Positions 35,726-44,591 are shown, counted from the first letter of the stretch. The stretch is 64,000 nt of DNA from Ensifer adhaerens (GCF_020035535.1 NZ_CP083349.1:2728001-2792000); one strand, 5' to 3'. A program made the numbers and translations. Notes: generated by a model from the letters alone, not told the origin.

Positions 35726-36399
35726 TCGACCGGGGTTGCTACCGGGGTTGCTTGGCTGACCTCGGGGGCCTTGTCGGCAATGTGCGGCAGGACCTGAACG
35801 GCGGTGCCGATCGGGCAGCGCTGGTAAAGATCGATCGCATCTTCGTTGAACATTCGGATGCAGCCGCTGGAGGCATCCTTGCCGATGCTGCCCGGCTCCA
35901 GCGTACCGTGGAAACGGTAGCCGGTATCGACGCCGTCGCGAAGCAGGTACATGGCGCGCGGACCAAGCGGGTTCTTCGGCGACCCGCCATCGACGAACTC
36001 GGGCAGATCGGGGTGGCGCTCGCGCATCTCCGGCGGCGGCGTCCAGCGCGGCCAGAGAGATTTACGGTCGATCGTAGCGCGGCCGTACCACTTGAAGCCT
36101 TCCTTACCGACGCCAACCCCATAACGGATGGCCGTCTTGTTCTCCATGATCAGGTAGAGAAAGTGGTGTCGGGTATCGACGACGACGGTGCCGATCGGCT
36201 CGCTGCTGAAATACTTGACGACCTGACGCCGCCATTTCGGGTCGATCTTGGCAAAATTGGTGCTGCGATAGCTCACGCCGTTATCGATGGCGGGACCGGA
36301 AAAATAGGAACTCGCCGCAGCGAATGCCGGCCTCTGAACCGCGTCGGCGCCAAGTAGCGCCAAACCACCAAGCATAATATTCCTGCGGGTCCACTCCAT
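35722..36399 (-). CDS. L,D-transpeptidase (YkuD family)
   Basis: A 225-residue exported protein. The N terminus MEWTRRNIMLGGLALLGADAV has a twin-arginine-like motif before the hydrophobic segment. The YkuD domain spans about 80-205 and shows the catalytic motif YRFHGTLEPGSIGKDASSGCIRM, with His and Cys of the HxG-SxGCxR signature. These enzymes make 3-3 cross-links or attach proteins to peptidoglycan; rhizobia rely heavily on them. The start at 36399 is favoured because GGGGGA is well spaced from it, while it abuts an ATG at 36408. Operonic with the OmpA lipoprotein. Confidence 0.9.
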   Translation of the reverse strand: MEWTRRNIMLGGLALLGADAVQRPAFAAASSYFSGPAIDNGVSYRSTNFAKIDPKWRRQVVKYFSSEPIGTVVVDTRHHFLYLIMENKTAIRYGVGVGKEGFKWYGRATIDRKSLWPRWTPPPEMRERHPDLPEFVDGGSPKNPLGPRAMYLLRDGVDTGYRFHGTLEPGSIGKDASSGCIRMFNEDAIDLYQRCPIGTAVQVLPHIADKAPEVSQATPVATPVE

Positions 36400-36802
36400 C
36401 GGCAACATCCCCCGAAAGCCAAGCAGCGAGATCGCAGTAAATCAGATTTTCCATTTGCCACAACAGAAAATTCTCGGAAGACGATTCTTTCCGTGACTGC
36501 CTGGCAAGGAGAATTTTGCCGCCGGCTGTCAGCTTTCAGACGATCTCTATTCACCTCATGTCTAGCCGACAGGATCCGAGAACGCAGCGCTTTTCCAGCA
36601 AGTAACGACTACATGTCACGTCTGCGGAAACGCCAGAATAGATCGGCAATCCCCCGCATTCGCAATTATGGCACGCCGTTATTGTCTAACTGCACGTCAT
36701 GAGCGCAGTTCATTTGCGCACGCAACACCCTCTCAACCTCTCAAGATTGAGGTAGCGTTGCCGCTCACTTCGCCTGCATCCCGGCTCGAAGGCCTACGCG
36801 GA
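36400..36802. other. Intergenic region without a recognisable gene
   Basis: About 400 bp upstream of the L,D-transpeptidase and downstream of the small secreted protein gene. It is less GC-rich than its surroundings. A 69-codon GTG-initiated frame at 36493-36702 has no ribosome-binding site or protein-like composition. It probably holds the transpeptidase promoter; no specific element was recognised. Confidence 0.4.
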
Positions 36803-37147
36803 CTAATTTGCCCTGATATCCCGCGCCTGGCCCGATGCCCTGAGCTCTTCGAGCGTCTTGCCGAGGCAGCTTCCAACCTCATCGGCGCCGGCCGCCTTTG
36901 CCTGGCCGCTCAAGGTGATCGTGCCGGCAAAGTTGTCCGACGCCAGATAGGTCGCCGTGCCGTCGGCCGTTACCTTCGACAGATAGTAGGCGTGCTGCGT
37001 GCCTTTGTATTCGCAGGCAACAGCGAACGGAAACTGATCGAACAGATTGTCCTCCGCCAGAGCGGCAGACCCGAAAGCTTGAGCACCGGCCGCAACCAGC
37101 AGTACAGCCAGAGACTTGGACATATTCGCAGAGCGTATGCGCACCAT
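36803..37147 (-). CDS. Small secreted protein of unknown function
   Basis: I do not recognise the family. The 114-residue product has a signal peptide (SKSLAVLLVAAGAQAFGSAALA, cleaved before Glu32 in ALA-EDN), leaving a mature domain of about 80 residues with two Cys (FAVACEYKG and EVGSCLGKT) that may form a disulfide. Alternating polar and aliphatic segments (THAYYLSKVTADGTATYLA-like) suggest a small beta domain. The start at 37147 follows GGGGGAT; an ATG at 37123 (MSKSLAV) would give a shorter, equally good signal peptide. It is transcribed alone in the same direction as the YbaK-type gene upstream. Confidence 0.65.
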   Translation of the reverse strand: MVRIRSANMSKSLAVLLVAAGAQAFGSAALAEDNLFDQFPFAVACEYKGTQHAYYLSKVTADGTATYLASDNFAGTITLSGQAKAAGADEVGSCLGKTLEELRASGQARDIRAN

Positions 37148-37324
37148 CGATCCCCCAACCCAGTAGATAAGGTGTCCATCGAAGGCGATGGTGACGCCAA
37201 GCCTGCACTTTGGCAAGTGCCTGCTGCCCGCACCGAACTCACGATGTTCGACCGCTGGTTGGTTCCCGCCCGGGTCCTTACGCATTGCGCCCGCTGCCAG
37301 CGGGCAACCGCGATGACGCGGCCC

Positions 37325-37795
37325 TCAAGCCGGATGGCTGAAGCGGGCGACCTGTGCATCCTTCATCAGGTTGCGGAAGTTCGATCCGCTCATGTGCACC
37401 AGCGTCCTGTGGTCGCCGCCTTCGAAATAGACGTCGTTTACGTCGCCCAGACTTTCATCGAGCAGCACCGGCACGTCATAGGCCGAGCCGACGGGCGGCA
37501 CCGCGCCGATATCGCAATCGGCAAAGAGGTTGCAGACTTCCTCTTCCGAAGCGAGACCGAGCCGCCGGTCCATCACGTCCTGCAAGGTGGAGAGTTCAAC
37601 CCGGTGCGTGCTCGGCACAACGGCGAGCACGTACCCCATCTCGTGGTGAACGACCACGGACTTGGCAAGCCTGCTGCCGGGCACATGTGCCGCCCGCGCC
37701 GTCTGGCTGGTGGTGGCCGTGCGGTGATGGGCGACGGTGTCATAGGCGACACCCGCACCATCGATATAGTCTTGAAGTTTTCTGGCGATCGTCAT
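37325..37795 (-). CDS. YbaK/ProX-type aminoacyl-tRNA deacylase domain protein
   Basis: A 156-residue YbaK/EbsC-family protein. Family features are the substrate-binding loop AHVPGSRLAKSVVVHHEMGYVLAVVPSTHRVE, with the conserved Lys of the AKSV motif, and GAVPPVGSAYDVPVLLDESL. Such domains hydrolyse mischarged tRNAs (for example Cys- or Ala-tRNA(Pro)). The start at 37795 (MTIARKLQDY) has GAAGGGG upstream; a longer frame to 37852 is less likely. It is a single gene just before the polysaccharide island, on the same strand as the 3,5-epimerase gene 87 bp upstream of it. Confidence 0.87.
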   Translation of the reverse strand: MTIARKLQDYIDGAGVAYDTVAHHRTATTSQTARAAHVPGSRLAKSVVVHHEMGYVLAVVPSTHRVELSTLQDVMDRRLGLASEEEVCNLFADCDIGAVPPVGSAYDVPVLLDESLGDVNDVYFEGGDHRTLVHMSGSNFRNLMKDAQVARFSHPA

Positions 37796-37882
37796 CGTCG
37801 ACACCCCTTCTCTCTCGTGGTGGCGCGGAAAATTCATTGTCCTCCCATCCACGATGAAGTCAACGACGGACGGCGCCCAGGA

Positions 37883-38428
37883 TCAGGACGCGTCCTTCAG
37901 CATCGGGAAAGCCTCATCGCGCGCCGACATCTGCGCGATCGGCAAAGGCCAGGCGATCGCAAGCCTTGGATCCAGGGCGTTGAGCCCGCCCTCGGCTCCG
38001 GGCGCATAGGGTTTGTCGTGCAGGTAGATCAGCTCGCAGTCAGCGGAAAGTGTCTGGAACCCATGTGCAAAACCGCCCGGGATCATCATCGACCTCCCGT
38101 TTTCAGCGCTCAGCACCTCGCCATGCCATTGAAGGTAGGTCGGAGAGTCCGGTCGCATGTCGACGGCAACATCGAAGATCGTGCCCGAAAGACAGGACAC
38201 GAATTTCGTCTCGTCGTGCGGTGGGCGCTGGAAATGCATGCCGCGAACCGTGCCGGCCGTTCGCGTCAGGGTGTGATTGATCTGCGCGATCGAGCCGTCC
38301 GCACCGAAATCGGCGAGTTCTTCACGGCAGAAGAAGCGCGAAAAAAAGCCGCGATCATCGCCAAAGCGCTGACGTTCGACGACAATGAGACCCGCAAGGG
38401 GTGTAAAAATACGGTTAAAGCGCGACAT
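37883..38428 (-). CDS. rfbC: dTDP-4-dehydrorhamnose 3,5-epimerase-like sugar epimerase
   Basis: A 181-residue RmlC/RfbC-family cupin. The catalytic His lies in TVRGMHFQRPPHDETKFVSCL and the partner Asp in FDVAVDMRPDSPTYLQW; IPGGFAHGFQTLSADCELIYLHD is the conserved closing strand set. It epimerises C3 and C5 of a 4-keto-6-deoxy nucleotide sugar. No rmlA, rmlB or rmlD is in view, while a CDP-glucose 4,6-dehydratase gene is 8 kb away, so the substrate may be a CDP sugar. GAAGG precedes the ATG at 38428. It is divergent from the CmcI-type gene (185-bp gap). Confidence 0.88.
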   Translation of the reverse strand: MSRFNRIFTPLAGLIVVERQRFGDDRGFFSRFFCREELADFGADGSIAQINHTLTRTAGTVRGMHFQRPPHDETKFVSCLSGTIFDVAVDMRPDSPTYLQWHGEVLSAENGRSMMIPGGFAHGFQTLSADCELIYLHDKPYAPGAEGGLNALDPRLAIAWPLPIAQMSARDEAFPMLKDAS

Positions 38429-38613
38429 TGAACCTTCCACGAGCAGGCGGGGCGTCCCCACTCTTACCCCTTAAGAAACCAGCCTTGACCGTATTTGCAA
38501 TTGTCGACATGAAAGCGTTCACAGGAAAGCGTACGAATCGACGAAGCCGCCAGATCGCGAACCGCGGCCTCCGGCGTATCGGTGGGTTGTATCGAAAAAG
38601 GGTATCGGCAGTC

Positions 38614-39366
38614 ATGGCAGTAGCAGACGATCGTCTCGCGTTCGAGGCTCACAAGAAAGAAATGTCGCTCGCGCTGGGCAAGGACGACGACGCATTTCGC
38701 CAGTCGCTCGATACGTTGGTCACGCTCGACAAGTACGACTATTCCTACCTCTGGTCGTTCATGGGCGTGCCGATCATCCAGATGCCGGCCGATGTCATGG
38801 CGACCCAGGAAGTCATCTGGAACACCAAGCCTGACATCATCATCGAAACGGGCGTTGCCCGCGGCGGCTCGGTGATCTTCATGGCCGCGATGCTGCAATT
38901 GATCGGCAAGGGCAAGGTCATCGGCGTCGACATCGACATCCGCGCCCACAATCGCGACTCGATCGAAAAGCACCCGATGTCTTCGCGCATCACGCTGATC
39001 GAAGGTCCGTCAACCACGGCCGAGACGCTGGCAAGGGTGAAAGCCGAGATCCCGGCGGGCGCTTCTGTCATGGTCGTTCTCGACAGTGACCACAGCCGCG
39101 ACCACGTGCTGGACGAACTGCGCACCTATGGCCCGTTGGTGACCGAAGGCCAGTACATGGTGGTGGCAGATACGGTCCTCGGCTGGGCCGAGGCATCGCA
39201 GACGCCCACCAAGCGCTCGAAGATCTGGCGCGCCGGCGACGAACCCTACGCAGCACTCAAGGCCTACATTGAAGAGACAAACCGCTTCGAGACCGATGAG
39301 GCACTGAACGGCAAACTTGTACTCTCAAGCTCGCCGCGCGGTTATCTGCGCTGCATCGACAAATAG
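38614..39366 (+). CDS. CmcI/cephalosporin-hydroxylase-family methyltransferase
   Basis: A 250-residue protein of the CmcI family, which has a Rossmann SAM-binding fold. The SAM loop is IIIETGVARGGSVIFMAAML followed by the acidic strand VIGVDIDIR. VMVVLDSDHSRDHVLDEL supplies the metal-binding Asp/His cluster and DTVLGWAEA the later active-site loop. Relatives include the mycobacterial rhamnosyl O-methyltransferase; in a polysaccharide locus a sugar O-methyltransferase is the likely role. The ATG at 38614 fits family length, although the upstream site AAAGGG is spaced long; the frame stays open to 38428. Confidence 0.85.
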   Translation: MAVADDRLAFEAHKKEMSLALGKDDDAFRQSLDTLVTLDKYDYSYLWSFMGVPIIQMPADVMATQEVIWNTKPDIIIETGVARGGSVIFMAAMLQLIGKGKVIGVDIDIRAHNRDSIEKHPMSSRITLIEGPSTTAETLARVKAEIPAGASVMVVLDSDHSRDHVLDELRTYGPLVTEGQYMVVADTVLGWAEASQTPTKRSKIWRAGDEPYAALKAYIEETNRFETDEALNGKLVLSSSPRGYLRCIDK

Positions 39367-39450
39367 GCTCACAAGCAGGGTGGCGCGGGCCTTGGTTCGT
39401 GCTACTGCCAACTCTCGATCGCGAATACAGGCACCGCAGGCGAGTACCGG

Positions 39451-40167
39451 ATGGCTCGAAACATTGTCATCTCCCAATCCATGTACTTTCCTTGGGTTGG
39501 AATGCTGGAGCAGATCAAACTGGCGGACGTGTTCGTCCACTATGACGATGTGCAGTTCTCGCGTGGCAGCTTCACAAACCGCGTGCAGATCAAGACTCAG
39601 AGCGGCACCCGCTGGCTGACCGTACCCTTGAAGGACCTTCGCCTGGGGCAACGGATCGATGAGGTGTTGATCGACAATCGCACGGATTGGCGCAGCCGGC
39701 ATCGCGATATCTTGCGACAAGCCTATATCAAGGCGCCCTTCGCCAAGGACATGCTGGAACTGGTCGACGGCGTGTTCGCCAAGGATGCATCAACGATTGC
39801 GGATGTGGCCCGCAATTCCATGCTCGCGCTTGCCGCCTACTTCAATCTGGACAGGCCGAAGTTCGTCTCCTCGGACGCCCTCACCATTGGCGGTGCGAGC
39901 AGCGAGAGAGTATACGACATCACCGCCCATCTCGAAGGGACGGCCTATATCACCGGCCATGGCGCGCGGAACTATCTCGATCACGGCCTCTTCAACCAGA
40001 ACGGAATTTCCGTTCAGTACATGAACTACGAACGCACACCCTATCCGCAGTTGCACGGAGAGTTCACTCCTTACGTGACCGCATTGGACCTCGTCGCCAA
40101 TTGCGGTACCAAGGGCGCAGAAGTCGTACATTCCGGAACTGTCGATTGGAGGGAGTTTACCCAGTGA
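39451..40167 (+). CDS. WbqC-family protein
   Basis: A 238-residue protein of the WbqC family, recognised by the opening IVISQSMYFPWVGMLEQIKLADVFVHYDDVQFSRGSFTNRVQIKT and the later INN-type core TVPLKDLRLGQRIDEVLID. The family occurs in O-antigen and capsule clusters of many phyla and its reaction is not established; some members lie next to aminotransferases and acyl-transfer genes. It opens a run of six overlapping or nearly abutting genes. Its stop overlaps the GTG of the methyltransferase gene. Confidence 0.88.
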   Translation: MARNIVISQSMYFPWVGMLEQIKLADVFVHYDDVQFSRGSFTNRVQIKTQSGTRWLTVPLKDLRLGQRIDEVLIDNRTDWRSRHRDILRQAYIKAPFAKDMLELVDGVFAKDASTIADVARNSMLALAAYFNLDRPKFVSSDALTIGGASSERVYDITAHLEGTAYITGHGARNYLDHGLFNQNGISVQYMNYERTPYPQLHGEFTPYVTALDLVANCGTKGAEVVHSGTVDWREFTQ

Positions 40168-40889
40168 AATCCGAGAACCTGGACAACGTCGCGTCGGAAT
40201 ATCTTCCAAACGCAGTCACATCGATCGAGAACAATCTCATTCTCAATTGGTATCCGCAGCGCATGGTCGAGCGCTTTGGCAAATGCCAGTCGCTGCTCGA
40301 TCTTGGTATCGGCCACGGCTACACCCCGCACCTGTTCAACAAGGTCTGCGACCGGCACGTGATCGTGGAAGGTTCGCAGTTCGTCATCGATCTCTTCAAG
40401 AAGAACAGCCCGGACTTTTCCGGTGAGATCGTCTTCTCCTATTTCGAAGACTTCGAAACGGAAGAGCGCTTCGACGTCATCATCATGGGTTTCGTTCTTG
40501 AGCACGTAGACGATCCGGGCCTCGTGCTCGACCGGTTCCGGCGCTTCCTGAAACCCAATGGCCGTCTGTATGCCGCAGTACCGAACGCAAAGTCCCTGAA
40601 CAGGAGACTGGGCGTGGAGCTCGGCAAGATCGACGATATCTACAGCCTGAATGCCAACGATCTGGCACTTGGCCACAAGCGCCAATATTGCCGGGACACG
40701 TTCCGCGCCGAACTCGAAAACCATGGCTTCCGGGTCGTGCACGAAGAAGGCATCTACCTGAAGCCGTTGCCACTGCCGGTGTTGCAGACGCTACCCGATT
40801 TCGAAGCCAATCTGCATGCCATGCTCAAGGTCGGCATCGAATTCCCCGATCTTTGCGTCGGCCTGCTGATGGAAGCAGAACTGGCATGA
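40164..40889 (+). CDS. Class I SAM-dependent methyltransferase
   Basis: A 241-residue methyltransferase. SAM-binding motif I is SLLDLGIGHGYTPHLFNK (residues 43-60), followed by the acidic VIVEGS and motif FDVIIMGFVLEHVDDPGLVLDRF. The family is that of sugar and small-molecule methyltransferases in glycan clusters. Start is a GTG at 40164, sharing TGA with the WbqC stop, with GGAGGGAG nine bases upstream; this gives the family-typical N terminus, whereas the longer open frame is antisense-type noise over WbqC. Its stop overlaps the next start (ATGA). Substrate unknown. Confidence 0.87.
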   Translation: MKSENLDNVASEYLPNAVTSIENNLILNWYPQRMVERFGKCQSLLDLGIGHGYTPHLFNKVCDRHVIVEGSQFVIDLFKKNSPDFSGEIVFSYFEDFETEERFDVIIMGFVLEHVDDPGLVLDRFRRFLKPNGRLYAAVPNAKSLNRRLGVELGKIDDIYSLNANDLALGHKRQYCRDTFRAELENHGFRVVHEEGIYLKPLPLPVLQTLPDFEANLHAMLKVGIEFPDLCVGLLMEAELA

Positions 40890-41761
40890 GGACTGCCGCC
40901 ATTATCGGCACGCGCTCGATGTTGGGGAGCCAGCTCGTCGCGCGCCTGCGGAATATGGGCGTCGAGACCATCAGTGTCGGCAGGGCGGAAACCGATGACA
41001 TCTTCCTCGACATGGCAGGCGGCGCGGCAAAGGTTCCGGATGGCCTCACCGCGGACGTGCTTTTCCATTGTGCCGCAAGCTTCGCCGACGATGGCCCATC
41101 GGGCATACAGCAAAACTTTTCGGCGAACACCGCAAGCGCACTGAACGTCGCAGAACTTGCCAAGCGTCTGCAGACAGAGGCCGTCATATATGCCGGGTCG
41201 CTTTCGTCGGATGCGACACTGGATGCGGCACCCCTGACATCCTACGGCCTCACCAAGCAGCTGGCCGAGCAGATCCTGGAATGGAGCTCGCAGAAGCTGG
41301 GATTTCGCTTCTGCAGCCTTCGGTTCTCCCAGCTTTATGACGTGAGTGGCCGTTGCTGTGCCCATCAGCCGTGGATGGGGCGCATCATCGCCTATGCCTC
41401 GCGCGGGCTCGACATTCGCATGCCCGCTTCCCACGGCGTGCGAAACTTCCTGCACGTGCAGGACGCCGCCGATATGATGATCCTGGCCGCCAAAACGGGC
41501 GCCACAGGCATCGGAAACGCGGTTCACACGGAGGCGATGACCTGCGACAGGATCGCTGAAATCGCCTATGAAACATTTGGGCTCGGCGGCAATGTCGTGA
41601 TCGCAGCGGAGAAGGCTCCCTTTCGGAAGGTGAATTTTCCCGACGGTGCGGAAACACTGGCCCGGTTGGGCTTGCCATCACTGATCACGATGCGAGACGG
41701 AATTGCCATGATCAAATCAGCCGGAACCGCCGAAGCGTTCGGCCCGATGGACGTCAACTAA
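40886..41761 (+). CDS. NAD-dependent epimerase/dehydratase family protein
   Basis: A 291-residue short-chain-dehydrogenase-like sugar enzyme. The nucleotide loop is a variant, IIGTRSMLGSQL (6-17), in place of TGxxGxxG. The catalytic Ser and YxxxK are present in YAGSLSSDAT and SYGLTKQ, and RFLHVQDAA-like RNFLHVQDAADMM is the typical extended-SDR motif. At 291 residues it is shorter than 4,6-dehydratases and closer to reductase-type members. ATGA overlap with the methyltransferase and TAATG overlap with the ATP-grasp gene indicate coupled translation. It probably reduces or epimerises the operon's nucleotide sugar. Confidence 0.85.
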   Translation: MRTAAIIGTRSMLGSQLVARLRNMGVETISVGRAETDDIFLDMAGGAAKVPDGLTADVLFHCAASFADDGPSGIQQNFSANTASALNVAELAKRLQTEAVIYAGSLSSDATLDAAPLTSYGLTKQLAEQILEWSSQKLGFRFCSLRFSQLYDVSGRCCAHQPWMGRIIAYASRGLDIRMPASHGVRNFLHVQDAADMMILAAKTGATGIGNAVHTEAMTCDRIAEIAYETFGLGGNVVIAAEKAPFRKVNFPDGAETLARLGLPSLITMRDGIAMIKSAGTAEAFGPMDVN

Positions 41762-42756
41762 TGCAAGACGACGCAAAGCAATCGAGGCAGCCGGTTACGG
41801 TCGTGGTGACTGCGGTCGGCGCAATCATCGGCCAGGGCATCGTCGCATCGCTCCGTAGATTGGAAGCTCCGATCCGCATCATCGGCATAGACCGTGATGC
41901 CAATGGTATCGGTCGTCACTTCTGCGATCACTTCGTTGCGAAACCGACGTGCGATGAGACCTCTGCCGAATATCTGGAGTTCTGGCAGGAACTGCTTCGG
42001 CGAGAGAACGTCGCTCTGGTGCTGCCGGGCCTGGAGCTCGATGTCCTGTTCTTCAATGAGAACCGCGCACGCTTCGAGGCGACCGAGACGCGTGTCGTCT
42101 TGAACAGATCTCCGCTGATCGCGCTTGCGCAAGACAAGTGGGACATGGGAGAGGCACTGCTGCAAGCGGACCTTCCGGCCATTCCAAGCACGCTCAGCCG
42201 CCGCCTGGAAGATTGCACCCGCGAACTCGGCCCCTTGCCGCTTCTGCTGAAGCCGCGTCGCGGCAATGGTTCCCGTGGTATTGCGCTGCTTCGGGATGTA
42301 GCCGATTTCGACTACTGGACCCTGAAGAGCGCCGACGATTTTCTCATTCAGAAATTCGTGGGCAGCAATGACCAGGAATACACGGTCGGCGCCTTCGGGT
42401 TTGGCGACGGCACGACGCTGCCGCCGATCGTCTTCAAGCGCAAACTGTCCGTCGCCGGCAACACCCAATATGCGGAAGTTGTCGACGAGCCTCTCCTGAC
42501 TGAAGCCGTGAGCAGGCTCTCGCAACACTTCAAGCCGCTCGGGCCGACGAACTATCAGTTCAGACTGGAAGGCACGACACCTTACCTGCTTGAAATCAAC
42601 CCGCGCTTCTCGAGCAGTACGTCGCTGCGTGCCGCCTTCGGCTACAATGAGGCGGCGATGGCGCTTGACTATTATGTATACGGAAGAAAACCCGAGGCGC
42701 CCGAAATCAAGACTGGCCGGGCCTGGCGCTACTCCGAGGATCTGGTCGTCCTATGA
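41761..42756 (+). CDS. ATP-grasp ligase in a polysaccharide operon
   Basis: A 331-residue ATP-grasp enzyme of the carbamoyl-phosphate-synthase-like group. The N-terminal Rossmann-like part starts VTVVVTAVGAIIGQGIVASLRRLE; the ATP-binding core has LPLLLKPRRGNGSRGIALL (nucleotide loop) and the C-terminal metal site YLLEINPRFSSST with Glu and Asn. It should activate a carboxylate with ATP and join it to an amine or thiol. In this operon the likely acceptor is an amino sugar made by the DegT aminotransferase, giving an aminoacylated or otherwise N-acylated sugar; this is inference. Start and stop overlap both neighbours. Confidence 0.87.
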   Translation: MQDDAKQSRQPVTVVVTAVGAIIGQGIVASLRRLEAPIRIIGIDRDANGIGRHFCDHFVAKPTCDETSAEYLEFWQELLRRENVALVLPGLELDVLFFNENRARFEATETRVVLNRSPLIALAQDKWDMGEALLQADLPAIPSTLSRRLEDCTRELGPLPLLLKPRRGNGSRGIALLRDVADFDYWTLKSADDFLIQKFVGSNDQEYTVGAFGFGDGTTLPPIVFKRKLSVAGNTQYAEVVDEPLLTEAVSRLSQHFKPLGPTNYQFRLEGTTPYLLEINPRFSSSTSLRAAFGYNEAAMALDYYVYGRKPEAPEIKTGRAWRYSEDLVVL

Positions 42757-43463
42757 TCGCCATCATTTCCGACATTCATGGCAACCTTCCCGCGCTCGAG
42801 GCGGTGCTCGCCCGCATCGACGAGCTCGGCTGCAGCTCGATCCTCTCGCTGGGTGACGTCGTCGGATACTACGCCCAACCGGGCGAGTGCGTCGACGTGC
42901 TGAAAGCACGCGACGTACCAAACATCCTGGGCAATCACGATTATTACATCGTCAGCGGAGAAGGCTGCCCGCGATCGAAGATGGTCAACGATATCATCGA
43001 GTTCCAGAGGGGCATCATTTCGGCCGATCAACGCGCCTGGCTCGCCGGATCGCAAACCTACGTCGTCGATGGATCGACCTACTTCGTCCACGGCAGCTGG
43101 CAGGATCCGATAGACGAGTATCTCTACAAGGTCTCGCAGGCGCAGTTTCCCGACGGCTGCGAACAGCTCTTTGCCGGGCATACCCATGTGCAGGTCCGCC
43201 TGGAGATCGGCGGCAAGGTCTTCTGCAATCCCGGCTCGGTCGGGCAACCGCGCGACGGCGACCCACGCGCCGCCTTTGCGACCCTCTCGCCGACAGGCAT
43301 CGAACTCCACCGTGTCGCCTACGACATCGACAGGACGGCGCACCACATGCGGCAAGCGGGCTTCCCGGAGCGCTTCTACGAAAACCTCTATCTCGGCGCG
43401 CAGATCGGCGGCCGGATTGACAAGATCGTTGCCGCAGACGCAACCAACGACCGATCGGCTTGA
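42753..43463 (+). CDS. Calcineurin-like metallophosphoesterase (YfcE/MJ0936 type)
   Basis: A 236-residue metallophosphoesterase with all metal-binding motifs: SDIHGN (6-11), LGDVVGY (33-39), GNHDYY (60-65), and FAGHTHVQ near residue 140, plus FCNPGSVGQPRDGDPRA typical of the YfcE-like group. Such enzymes cleave phosphodiesters or phosphomonoesters with two metal ions. Finding one inside a sugar operon, overlapping the ATP-grasp gene by four bases (ATGA), suggests removal of a phosphate from a pathway intermediate, or turnover of a nucleotide sugar. The substrate is unknown. Confidence 0.9.
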   Translation: MIAIISDIHGNLPALEAVLARIDELGCSSILSLGDVVGYYAQPGECVDVLKARDVPNILGNHDYYIVSGEGCPRSKMVNDIIEFQRGIISADQRAWLAGSQTYVVDGSTYFVHGSWQDPIDEYLYKVSQAQFPDGCEQLFAGHTHVQVRLEIGGKVFCNPGSVGQPRDGDPRAAFATLSPTGIELHRVAYDIDRTAHHMRQAGFPERFYENLYLGAQIGGRIDKIVAADATNDRSA

Positions 43464-43478
43464 GCACAGGCGACCCAC

Positions 43479-44591
43479 ATGACGAAACCTCGCATTCTCT
43501 ACACCAAGCCCTCAATCACCGAACGCGAAGTCGCCTATGCCACCGATGCAGCGGCGAACGGCTGGGGCGAGCGCTGCTACGATTACATCAATCGCTTCGA
43601 GGCCGCCTTCGCCGCACATCTCGATGTCAGCCATGCAATCTCGACATCGAGCTGCACCGGCGCGCTGCACATGGGCCTTGCCGCCCTCGGTGTCGGACCG
43701 GGCGATGAAGTCATCCTGGCAGACACGAACTGGACGGCATCCGCCGCCCCGATCGTCCACCTCGGCGCAAAACCGGTCTTCGTCGACGTGCTCCCCGATA
43801 GCTGGTGCATCGACCCGGACAAGGCCGCGTCAGCCATCACGCCGAAGACCAAGGCGATCATGGCTGTGCACATCTACGGCAATCTCTGCGACATGGACCG
43901 CCTGCTCGAAATCGGCGCGCAGCGCAACATCCCGATTGTAGAAGATGCAGCCGAAGCGCTCGGATCGGAATGGCGCGGACGCAAGGCCGGCTCGCTCGGC
44001 GCCTTCGGTGCATTCTCCTTCCACGGTACCAAGACTGTGACGACGGGCGAAGGCGGCATGTTCGTCACCAGCGACAGCAAGCTCTTCGAAAAGGTACTAA
44101 CCCTATCCAATCACGGCCGGGCACGCGGACAAAAGAAGCAGTTCTGGCCGGACGAGATCGGCTTCAAGTACAAGATGTCGAACCTGCAGGCGGCCGTGGG
44201 CCTTGCGCAGATCGAACGCGTCAACGAACTGGTCGAGCGCAAGCGCGAGATCTTCTACGCCTATCGTGAACAGCTCGCGGGCGTGAATTCCATCTCGATG
44301 AATCCGGAACCGGAGCACACGAAAAACGGCTTCTGGATGCCGACGGTCGTCTTCGCGCCGGAAACCGACGTCTCGCGCGAAAAACTGCAGGGCGCCTTCG
44401 CCGCCGAGAACATCGACGCCCGCGTCTTCTTCTGGCCACTGAGTTCACTTCCGCCCTTCGAGGACGTGCGGGCAAACACCGTTGCCTATGATCTCCCCGG
44501 CCGAGCGATCAACCTGCCGAGCTATCACGACATGACGTCCGAAGAGATCGGCAGGGTCGTGCAGGTGTTGCGCGACTGCGCTGCAGCCTGA
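43479..44591 (+). CDS. DegT/DnrJ/EryC1/StrS-family sugar aminotransferase
   Basis: A 370-residue PLP-dependent aminotransferase. Lys185 in FSFHGTKTVTTGEGG forms the Schiff base and Asp156 in IVEDAAEALGS holds the PLP ring nitrogen, as in perosamine synthase-type enzymes, with the preceding STSSCTGALHMGLAALGVGPGDEVI binding loop. It would transfer an amino group from glutamate to a 3- or 4-keto nucleotide sugar. It begins 15 bp after the phosphoesterase stop as the last gene of the overlapping operon. A GC-rich hairpin follows. Confidence 0.9.
   Translation: MTKPRILYTKPSITEREVAYATDAAANGWGERCYDYINRFEAAFAAHLDVSHAISTSSCTGALHMGLAALGVGPGDEVILADTNWTASAAPIVHLGAKPVFVDVLPDSWCIDPDKAASAITPKTKAIMAVHIYGNLCDMDRLLEIGAQRNIPIVEDAAEALGSEWRGRKAGSLGAFGAFSFHGTKTVTTGEGGMFVTSDSKLFEKVLTLSNHGRARGQKKQFWPDEIGFKYKMSNLQAAVGLAQIERVNELVERKREIFYAYREQLAGVNSISMNPEPEHTKNGFWMPTVVFAPETDVSREKLQGAFAAENIDARVFFWPLSSLPPFEDVRANTVAYDLPGRAINLPSYHDMTSEEIGRVVQVLRDCAAA

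Noticed and set aside
36668..38431. A 587-codon plus-strand frame
   Set aside because: Antisense to three well-supported minus-strand genes and the gaps between them; its sequence has no domain features.
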